DNA from: Mytilus trossulus
Lineage: Eukaryota > Mollusca > Bivalvia > Mytilida > Mytilidae
Reading direction: 5' to 3'
Assembly (NCBI RefSeq): GCF_036588685.1
Contig: NC_086378.1
Coordinates: 38,975,578 to 39,039,577 of the forward strand
DNA length: 64,000 bases
Positions 58,001 to 64,000 of the stretch are shown here, in pieces; position 1 is the stretch's first letter, and every line of letters starts with the position of its first letter. Position numbers and translations under genes: made by a program. A model generated the notes under the pieces. That model saw only the letters and a program-made list of their open reading frames with translations. It did no database searches and was not told the origin of the DNA.

Positions 58001-58409
58001 GACACTTCCGTATCCTTCAAATGACAACAGCGAATTCAAAGACACTAGAAAAACACTTACTTGCGCTCGTGCGCTAAAACGTAACAAACAACAGCAAGAA
58101 TTACTACAACACTTTCGGACGGGATGGAAGAAGGAGTACCTTACATCACTACGGGAATTCCACAGAGCCAGTGGAAATAATTTACAGAGGATAACGACCG
58201 GGGACATAGTACAGATTCGTGATGACTCGCCTAGAACAGTATGGAACATTGGTATCATCGAGGACCTTGTGCGTGGTGGAGATGGTTTGGTGAGATCAGC
58301 TATAGTGCGTACAAAATTTGGACTTACGAATAGACCAATCGTCAAACTCTACCCACTAGAGATAAATTCAAATGACAATGATGAATCGCAAATACTTAGA
58401 AGGAGCTAG
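55080..58409 (+). CDS. BEL/Pao Pol: reverse transcriptase, RNase H, integrase
   Basis: The 1099-codon annotated frame starts at TTG 55110, but in-frame codons EDYDIERFWK run back to about 55080, showing that Pol continues from Gag-protease with a one-base frame change nearby. RT motif TDIEKAFLQ lies at about residue 165 and the catalytic box YVDN at about 242 (YVDN rather than YVDD). RNase H shows TDAS at about 413, LPRLELMGAV and CDSQIALSW at about 481. Integrase shows the H-x4-H ... C-x2-C finger (HKLQNHSGI ... CIPCRK, about 715-755), then the D, D, E core at GVDF (about 787), SDNA (about 850) and WWER (about 897). All catalytic blocks are intact. It ends in TAG at 58407. Confidence 0.92.
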   Translation, partial: EDYDIERFWKLESLGIQENDKLNTEKQNIKECSSTSITYEEGKYVAQLPWIEECPELPTNEMIARARTHRVVNRLNQEPNLFKIYGDIIKEQEKRGFIEKIEENEDEPQRIHYIPHHPVKKDSTTTPIRIVYDCSCKENAQSPSLNDCLHSYPPISNDITELLTRFRTQKFAVTTDIEKAFLQVGLHKSDRDVTRFFWLSDPTDPTSPFTTYRFKSVLFGATCSPFILNATLLKHFEENPSPTASRITQDLYVDNVLTSFTAEDDLMQFYRDSRCLLQKGGFNLRSWNSNSNRLRELADTENVLDSSKEVNILGMRWNVADDKLLFPEVDIYSSMVDVTKREILRQSSKIFDPLGLLSPVTVKAKILMQSLWKRNFGWDERLPEDVTTQWTTLSTDLKDTASVQLSRLLNNDGLSPQTARLHMFTDASKQAYGACAYIVQEKHSQLVMAKNRVAPLKVITLPRLELMGAVVGAKLAKHVSNILGITEITFWCDSQIALSWLYSSKIQKPFIANRITEIRQLVENKTWRYCPTDCNPTDYLTRGMSSSKFLNNNTWFNGPKWLSHEEQWPHWDRNSVVMTTITDNESKDKDRQIQQNDDRFTVVKEVINIEKYSSYPKLLRIISYVLRFITNCRTLSQNRKYQHLEVDEIQNASLVLIRNIQQTIFMNIISKDTNRLPIVRQLRLYIDGKGLLRSGGRIDNALVSETVKYPYLLPTKHPLTTLIILDAHKLQNHSGINETITLIQQTYWIQKIRQRVKTALRNCIPCRKIISRPYVAPDPPPLPKDRLGEDPPFSVTGVDFTGALHERQNGNKETKAYICLFTCASTRAVHIELVQDLTTHSFLLAFRRFVSRRSLPKIMISDNASTYKSAATEISKLFKSETVHGKLSELGTVWKFIPSRAPWYGGWWERLIGLTKTSLKKTLGRACIDLDMLHTVVTEIECTLNDRPLTYISTDEKDPEPLTPSHLMYGRRLKTLPYPSNDNSEFKDTRKTLTCARALKRNKQQQELLQHFRTGWKKEYLTSLREFHRASGNNLQRITTGDIVQIRDDSPRTVWNIGIIEDLVRGGDGLVRSAIVRTKFGLTNRPIVKLYPLEINSNDNDESQILRRS

Positions 58410-58613
58410 TGTTCGTTTACAAAACCGCAAGCAGAGACTGTAATTAATTGAGAACAATTTTCTATCGCAACTTGATTCAGAGATAGTTTTTATATGTGAT
58501 TCATAGACTTTAAAGTTTCGAATATTTCATTTCTTTTCATTTATAGATAATTTTCTTAATTTGGATAAATTGTCCATTGAGACTTTAATTGCACAAACTC
58601 GCGGCCCGGAGTA

Positions 58614-58953
58614 TGTCGAGGATAAATAGAGACAATCACATTACGCGGGATTCATACATGTTTATAGCTTGTTGTTCGGTGTGAGCCAAGGCTCCGTGTT
58701 GAAGGCCGTACTTTAACCTATAATGGTTTAATTTTTAAATTGTTATTTGGATGGAGAGTTGTCTCATTGGCACTCACACCACATCTTCCTATATCTATGT
58801 ACTTATACGCGTTACCGCTCTCTATATGTAACGTCATGGTTGCTATGTATTAACGTCATTGTATCTTACCAGCATTAAATCATCCATTTGTATAGACGTC
58901 TTTTTCTCTATTCAAAACACAACGCAACTACAACTTATACGATCACGGCGAGA
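58614..58953 (+). repeat. 3' LTR of the BEL/Pao element, carrying an insertion
   Basis: Starts TGTCGAGGATAAATAGAGAC. The LTR is continuous to 'ttcatacatg' (58660), interrupted by about 135-140 bp, then resumes 'acttatacgcgttaccgctc' (58801) to 58953. Apart from that it is almost identical to the 5' LTR. The presumed polypurine tract before it is poor ('ggcccggagta'). Confidence 0.85.
58662..58797 (+). mobile_element. Family B fragment inserted in the 3' LTR
   Basis: Sequence 'tagcttgttgttcggtgtga', 'gccaaggctccgtgttgaag', 'tggatggagagttgtctcat' and 'cacaccacatcttcctatat' is the distal half of family B (compare 22083-22230, 26345-26480). The LTR words 'acatgt' and 'atgtactt' on each side suggest a duplication of about 4 bp (ATGT). 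Because the 5' LTR lacks it, the fragment moved after the retrotransposon integrated, so this family was recently active or was mobilised in trans. Confidence 0.75.
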
Positions 58954-58957
58954 ACAG

Positions 58958-59037
58958 GGTAGGTGATACAGACTGGAAAAAATAACCTTTATTAGATATA
59001 CAAAATTGCTGTATTTTGTACTAAATATATGATAAAA
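58958..59037. repeat. Right arm of the GTATCGCAT element, part 2
   Basis: 'ggtaggtgatacagactgg', 'aacctttattagat' and 'gctgtattttgtactaaata' are the complement of 50930-51000. Adjoining this to 52954 restores the arm, which confirms the BEL element as an insertion. Confidence 0.75.
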
Positions 59038-59336
59038 TTGTATAATACTGTCTTAAAGCAGTAGATAAAGGTGGCATCTATTTTTTTAACAATGAGTTGT
59101 TCATAACTGAGATAAACATAACGCATATTATGGTCCGCTGTTATCTTCTTTTTAAATTAGATCTTTTAGGGTCTTCAGATAATCGGGTATCGAGTTCTGT
59201 CCCTTGTAAAAGAACATCAACAGGTTGTACGAGGTATTCGTCATTTGATCAAAGGTCAAGGGCTTGCAAAATCACAACAAAAATGGCGAAAACAGTTTGA
59301 CGACAAAGAAAAGAGTGGACTTTGTAACTTGTTAAT
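59038..59336 (+). other. Presumed upstream/5' untranslated region of the ABCG-like gene
   Basis: Less AT-rich than its surroundings from about 59160. A 67-codon frame (59097-59300) shows no domain and ends before the ABCG ATG. No TATA box or splice acceptor could be set with confidence. Confidence 0.35.
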
Positions 59337-59571
59337 ATGGCAGAACTTTTAGCTGTCCAGCTACACATTCCAATTCACCCAGATGTATCAACATCTAGAT
59401 CTAAATATCAAAAGTCAGCGTCAGGAGGCAGTACTCCGTCAAATAACTCCAGTCGATTCGAACAGTTCGCGCACCTGCCAAGTCGACGAGCTGTTGACAT
59501 TGAATATAAAGATCTGACTTACAGAATCAGAGAAGGGCGACATAAAGGTTTATACAAAATGTTTAAAACAA
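59337..59571 (+). CDS. First coding exon of an ABCG1/ABCG4-like transporter
   Basis: ATG at 59337 ('gttaatATGg') opens a frame with a Ser-rich N-terminal tail, then FAHLPSRRAVDIEYKDLTYR and IREG. This matches the region just before the nucleotide-binding domain of ABCG1/ABCG4/White-type half-transporters (LPRR.AVNIEF.DLSYSV.EG). These proteins dimerise in membranes and export sterols or other lipids; Walker A should follow in the next exon. A donor GT lies at 59572 ('acaa|gttaac'), followed at once by an in-frame stop in the intron; an alternative donor is at 59549. No Walker A, signature or membrane segment is present downstream, so the intron is over 4.4 kb and includes the elements at 60028-63050. 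It is the most convincing host exon in the window. Confidence 0.75.
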
Positions 59572-60018
59572 GTTAACCAAATCAATACACCTAATCGCTA
59601 TTTATTCCAATTCCGGATAAATTCTAAAATTACACAACTTTTTCATCAAGTTGAAGCTATCTGGGACCCTGTTTAAACAATGCACCATGCATGATACTTT
59701 TTAATGAGACATGTTTAAACTACCGTAAATACTTCAAACAAAATATTTTTTTTACTTCAATTCTAATTTCGAAAAAAATGGATCATACTCATCAAAGTTT
59801 CTTAATGGTCGATTTCTAAAGTTTTTCCTCCCTCAGCTCACTACTGATGACCTCTGTTTGTGGCGGCATGACCCAAACAGGAAGTTGTGTAAATGACTGT
59901 TTTTCCCGGATTGGACTAAATAGCGATAAGGTGTATGTTTTCAACAATTTTCAAAATATGTTCCTAAAGACAGTATAGTTAGTTGATCAATGAAAATGTT
60001 ACGAAAGTCATGATGTGT
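59572..60018 (+). other. Intron sequence of the ABCG-like gene
   Basis: AT-rich sequence with no repeat partner recognised. 'cgataaggtgtatg' (about 59921) is the inverted form of 'acacctaatcgctatt' (about 59586), hinting at a degenerate palindrome of about 350 bp (59580-59940), including 'ttccggataaatt' against 'tcccggattgg'. Confidence 0.45.
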
Positions 60019-60844
60019 TTATTTTATGGCACTTGCTATGGTTACATGGAAATGTAACAATAATAAAAATATTATTGTTACATCGGAGACTTATTGCCCA
60101 AATGCAAAGTTGGGTAAGGAACCGATTAATTACGAATGTAACAATAATTATTGAGGCTACGGTTACATTGTGTTATTGTTACATGAAAAACAGCAATGTA
60201 TGCCAGATTTATTAAATTTGAATCTTCTACAGTTGTGTTGCTTAATTCTTTCATATGTACTAGATAATACTTGTAATAAATAAATGATAAATAATAGATA
60301 TTATTATACCTTACATATATTACAAACAATTCTATTGGATAACAACTTATCACGTGACATGGAATAATTTGGTTAATTTTCATTGAATTGCAAGGGAGGA
60401 TGAATAACCCTTAAAATTTACACCATCGGTGAATAACCCTATTTTCACCGGCGAATAACCTTTTTAGTGTCTAGATTTTCCCTCGAGTTACCTTCCATGA
60501 AAATTACGTCACAGACGTAAATAAACAAGATGGCAGCGTCCACATTACACTGACAGCCCATCGAGAGACGAGGAAATAACGCATTGGAAATGAATAGAGT
60601 GCCAGCTACCGATGATATCTCCTAAAAACGGTCCTTTTCAGGGCTTTTAATATTTTACAAAAAGATTTTACCTTTGTTGTACATCAGAGAAATTCTAGAA
60701 CACGAACATGACAAATCAACGGTATTTTCCTGAGCTATTTTCAGCTTGTGTTTGATATGTAAAACATATAGTAAGCTAGTGTTCAAAAGGCCCTTCCACT
60801 GTTAGTTCGGTATAATAAAACTATTGTGGCCCCTTAGAATCGAT

Positions 60845-60939
60845 GAATATCCAAAATTGTCAACCCTTAAAATTTATTTCACATCAGGCTGCTCATTGAA
60901 ATACATTTAACCTTCTTGTGTTGACAATTTTGGATATTC
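60845..60939. repeat. 20-bp perfect inverted repeat inside the Mutator-like element
   Basis: GAATATCCAAAATTGTCAAC (60845-60864) and its exact complement (60920-60939) flank a 55-nt spacer. It could be a small MITE or a hairpin. Confidence 0.65.
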
Positions 60940-61154
60940 ACCTTTTCAACGGGCCATAATTGTATATTATTAATCAACAATTGGTGTTTAAATAGTTTTA
61001 TGTATTAATGGTGTTGATGTTCTTAAAGGTACTACTTCAGATTAGTAGTTCAATGGTTTTTTGTTGAGAACTTGGGCTGAGAAAAGTGTGCACTTTTTAA
61101 AGTATTTAACAACTGCACACCTGCTCTTATATTACTGTCATTATACTTTGAACA

Positions 61155-61530
61155 ATGGATGAAGAGATTCATATTACCAATTTTGTTTTGGATGAAAAAT
61201 TAAAAACTTGGAATGCATTTGAAACAAAACTGAAACAATACCAAGAAATTTCATACAGCTATAGATACAAACGCAGCTCTCATTAATTGATACATCAAAA
61301 GCAAAGTTTGTTAACATGCTAAGTTGGATACTGTAATCTGAGGTAAACCTAAAATCTGTAATGGACGGCAATGCGATCATATTGAAAGACAACACGAAAC
61401 TTCACCACATGCTTCCAACCAAATATTGGATGAGAATATCAGCATTGCTAGAGTAAAAAAGTATTTCTCACCAGAAGCATGGCAAACATCAAAGGTTGAC
61501 TTATCTTCTATAAAATTAAAGAAATTGTAT
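61155..61530 (+). pseudogene. Decayed coding segment in the Mutator-like element
   Basis: ATG 61155 in a good context ('acaATGG') starts MDEEIHITNFVLDEKLKTWN, followed by FETKLKQYQE, then a stop after 44 codons. Another frame (about 61340-61500) reads GKPKICNGRQCDHIERQHE and ILDENISIARVKKYFSPEAW. The lengths and composition suggest one protein broken by shifts. The FETKLKQYQE / GKPK pattern vaguely recalls N-terminal regions of FAR1/FLYWCH- or SWIM-type proteins, but I cannot assign it. Confidence 0.35.
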
Positions 61531-62187
61531 TATTGTAAATATAAAATAAATGTTTTTAACTTTTATAATTTAGTACATATTACAAGTCCCATCGTACATT
61601 GCTGTTTTTCATGTAACAATAATGCTATTTATCCTGCAATTATGTATTTTACTATACAGATACAGCCCTACAGATATCGCTATGATATATCTGTATACTA
61701 TACAGATATCACTTTAAAGCTCCGCCCACTGCCGGACTGAGTATTGTATGAACCTGCGTGACCTCAGAATGTGTATTGGAGTCGCATTCCAATAACGTAT
61801 CAATTGCGAATTAACGATTACTTTTAAGTTACCTTACTCGGCTTGAAACAGGTGTAATAGCTCGCTAAAAGCTCGCATACACCTTTTTTCCAGCCTCGTA
61901 CAAATACAGCTGATATTTAAAGACACTAAACAGTTATTGTCTATGTAACCGTAGCCTCAATAGTTATTGTTACATTCGTAATTAATCAGGTCCCTACCTA
62001 ACTTTGCATTTAGTCTCCAATGTAACAATAATATTTCTATTATTGTTACATTTCCATGTAACCGTAGCCAGTGCCTTATTTTATTTCCTCAAACTAAAGC
62101 AAATCATCTTCTTTTACATCTTCTTCAACCAGCTAATGTCTACAATCAAGGAACTGATTTATTTTGCAATTATTCTGATGCTCATAC

Positions 62188-62285
62188 CAGTGGCGGATCC
62201 AGAAATTTTCATAAGTGGGGGCTCACTGACTGACCTAAGAGGGGGCCCGGGCCCCCCCCCCCCCCCCCCCCTAAATCCGCCTCTG
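62188..62285. mobile_element. 98-bp GC-rich MITE (CAGTGGCGGATCCAG type)
   Basis: The ends CAGTGGCGGATCCAG and, at the right, 'taaatccgcctctg' are inverted, with direct CATAC flanks (62183-62187, 62286-62290). The centre is 'gggggcccgggccc' followed by a run of about 20 C. I recall very similar termini from small DNA elements in many animals. The 105-codon frame across it is not a gene. Confidence 0.7.
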
Positions 62286-62290
62286 CATAC

Positions 62291-62477
62291 AACCCCTTAC
62301 ACAAATTACGGTTACCTCTAAAAATGTTTTGAATTTAGTTCAGGTTTGTCACCGAGCCAGTGAGATTGTTATATTTGCTTTATTACATATGAAATTAACA
62401 TGGTCATTCCATTTAAGGTGGATAAGGGGTCTTAATTAAAATTCATAGAAATGATCAGTCAGTATTAAGATATAAGG
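62291..62477. other. Intergenic or intronic stretch
   Basis: Short AT-rich sequence between two elements. Nothing recognised. Confidence 0.4.
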
Positions 62478-63050
62478 AAAAGGAGTAGGTCCGGTAAGGA
62501 CCGATTTTGGCCTCAAATTTCAGGTTCATCTGACGAAAGATTTTGACCACTTTTTAAACACTTAATTGTCTATGTTATTTGAATCAATTAGTTAATGTGA
62601 AAATTTTTAACTGATTTAGTCATTAAAAACGATCCGATTCAAGCTCAAATATGAAAAATCTACCAAATATGCCAAAAAATGTCACTTTTCAGATGGTTTT
62701 TGTCAAAAATGAAAGTGGCCGCATCCGTGTTCATCCTCAACCCTTATATATGTTATGTATTATCATAAAATACAACTAACATTTTATTATTAAGGATGAA
62801 CACGAATGCAGCCACACGAAAACCGTCTAAAATTTTAATAAAATGCTAGAATTGTGAAGATTTCAGTAATTTAGCATGACTTAATGGTGCTAGTACCTGA
62901 TATATGTGAATTGTATTGTCAAAAACCCCATATTTATGTAGCAGAAGCATTCTACTGTCCAATAAATAACTAAAAGTTTACATTTTAACAATTTTGTAAA
63001 ACTGCTATATTTTGGGGCCAAAAAGGGGTCTTACTGGATCTACTCCTTTT
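62478..63050. mobile_element. GTAGGTCCGGTAAGGACC element, full-length copy (573 bp)
   Basis: The left end 'aaaaggagtaggtccggtaa' and right end (complement 'aaaaggagtagatccagtaa') are inverted over about 35 bp, including 'ggaccgattttggcc' against 'gacccctttttggcc'. The interior contains 'ccgcatccgtgttcatcctc' and, inverted and about 60 bp on, 'aggatgaacacgaatgcagc', a strong internal hairpin. No coding capacity. A truncated copy lies at 38735-39235. Confidence 0.75.
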
Positions 63051-63894
63051 GAAAAATAGTGATATTGAAAAGTATGGGTCACTGGACTTTTTTCATGCTT
63101 TAAGTTGTGCAAAAATGGTCAGATTTTGTATAGATTATGCATGGAAAATCCAATTTTGTGTGATAAAAAGAAAAAAATTCTGTTAATTTAGTCTGTCAAA
63201 TGCTCATGGTTATAACCAACAAAATAGACATCAGGCCACCATTTATATGTTTTTTACAAGCTGATTGTGAATTTGTCTTAGGTTATGTTTGCTCTGTTCA
63301 GAGAAAGTCAAAATTATGAAATGTCAGCTACATTTCATATTATGATAATTACAAGTTTTAACAAGAATTACAAATTTACATATCCCAAATGTACAAATTA
63401 CACCATGTACACAGTTACAAAATGTACAAGTTACAAATTAACAATATGCAAATTTAGAATTTTGAATTTTGACCTTTTTGGCTTTTCATATTTACTCACA
63501 TTTAGCTTATATGTATTTTATCCACTGAACAAATTGCTTGTTATCTTTCTATAGAACTGCATTAAATACACTAACAGCAATAGTGATATAATAAATCAAA
63601 GTTTTTTTATCAACACCATACAATGAACCTTTAGATGTATATAATTTGAAATTTTACTCTTCTACCAAATATTTCTACTAGTGATTTTAATCTGGAAGAA
63701 AACAATATAAAATACATACAAATTGTTTTTTTGTTTTTTTAATAAATAATGACAAATACATGTAGTTTAATTGTATGTTGTAGTTTTATGCACAATTATA
63801 CAAAAAAACCACCACAGGGTATCATTGCTAATCCGAAAATTATCCACCACTGTGACCAGATTCCAAATGCATGGTTATTAGCAACTGAAAGTGA
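63051..63894. other. AT-rich stretch with a short-motif array
   Basis: At about 63345-63455, words such as 'aattacaaatttacat', 'gtacaaattacaccatgtac' and 'gttacaaaatgtacaagtta' alternate, the reverse-orientation relative of the array at 24030-24320. The rest shows nothing recognisable. Confidence 0.45.
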
Positions 63895-64000
63895 ACATAT
63901 CTTTATATAAATAAGGCCGTTAGTTTTATAGTTTGAATTGTTTTACATTGTCTTATTGGGGCCTTTTATAGCTGACTATGGGGTATGGGCTTTGCTTATT
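63895..64000 (+). repeat. Family H repeat, cut by the window end
   Basis: 'aataaggccgttagttttat', 'ggggccttttatagctgact' and 'atggggtatgggctttgctt' match 34430-34520. The copy continues past the window. Confidence 0.6.

Larger units (their letters stand above)
52955..58953 (+). mobile_element. BEL/Pao LTR retrotransposon, nearly intact
   Basis: Two LTRs of about 198 bp (52955-53152 and, enlarged by an insertion, 58614-58953) bracket gag-protease and RT-RNase H-integrase frames in the order typical of BEL/Pao. Outside the insertion, the LTRs differ at only a few positions (near 'ttaggctgga' against 'ttacgcggga', plus two extra bases near the end), so integration is recent. The direct sequence ACAG lies at both borders (52951-52954, 58954-58957), a possible 4-bp target duplication. 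Defects seen are one in-frame stop in gag and a frame change between protease and RT. Confidence 0.9.
60028..62075. mobile_element. Mutator-like non-autonomous element, 9-bp target duplication
   Basis: The left terminus 'ggcacttgctatggttacat' and right terminus (complement 'ggcactggctacggttacat', ending 62075) are inverted over about 145 bp. They are flanked by TTATTTTAT on both sides (60019-60027, 62076-62084). Long TIRs with 9-bp duplications are typical of Mutator-like elements. Each TIR includes a nested palindrome, 'tgtaacaataat.aaatatt' and its complement, plus another 'tgtaacaataa'. No transposase is present. The interior holds a CpG-containing segment (60500-60660) and a decayed coding segment at 61155-61530, so the element may have picked up host sequence. 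It lies in the intron of the ABCG-like gene. Confidence 0.8.

Noticed and set aside
55085-58345. Minus-strand frames of 60-120 codons across the BEL/Pao pol
   Set aside because: Shadows of the well-supported plus-strand Pol frame.
60015-60383. Open frames over the left TIR of the Mutator-like element
   Set aside because: They follow the TGTAACAATAA palindromes and the flanking AT-rich sequence; no domain.
62004-62321. 105-codon frame with a proline-rich end
   Set aside because: The prolines come from the C homopolymer of a small MITE, and the frame crosses the end of the Mutator-like element.

Overview
The window is AT-rich, repeat-dense animal nuclear DNA. Short exons sit in long non-coding stretches. 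There are no operons, no ribosome binding sites and no densely packed ORFs. The interspersed repeat families are ones I recall from marine bivalves, especially mussels of the genus Mytilus. That placement rests on recall, not on a search.

Host genes are nearly absent. The best is a first coding exon at 59337-59571, which reads as the N-terminus of an ABCG1/ABCG4-like half-transporter; the rest of that gene must lie beyond the window. A PAN/apple-like cysteine-rich terminal exon (20463-20716) and one possible cassette exon (18216-18356) are weaker.

Layout. 1-21 kb: decayed copies of a YIDD-type reverse transcriptase element with its 3' tail, interspersed mussel-type repeats, and a 2.3 kb inverted-repeat element (11046-13340) whose arms are full of ACGTA-type motifs and which holds exon-like pieces. 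21-31 kb: a TA-flanked Tc1/mariner-like MITE (22511-23369), a TIR element built on TTTGTCCGGCTAGCCGGAC (25060-26266), and a 43-bp near-perfect hairpin (26797-26897). 31-34 kb: a 5'-truncated LINE with an open 526-codon RT frame (minus strand). 35-43 kb: a TTAA element interrupted by a TA-flanked MITE, a GCGCC-armed foldback element (37503-38222), and a 3.1 kb element with about 113-bp near-perfect TIRs (40116-43203). 45-50 kb: a TIR element with AATAT target duplications, containing a decayed gene with an EEADTRM-like motif and a C-terminal cysteine cluster. 50-59 kb: an inverted-repeat element made of GTATCGCAT subrepeats, carrying palindromes and a TTAA element, with a nearly intact young BEL/Pao retrotransposon inserted in its right arm. 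60-63 kb: a Mutator-like element with 9-bp target duplications (60028-62075), a small GC-rich MITE, and a full-length 573-bp TIR element.

The dominant theme is layered insertion. Elements sit inside elements, and empty sites can often be reconstructed from the flanks. A second theme is architectural: at least five unrelated inverted-repeat elements have arms built from many copies of a short motif, different in each element. This is the most unusual structure in the window.
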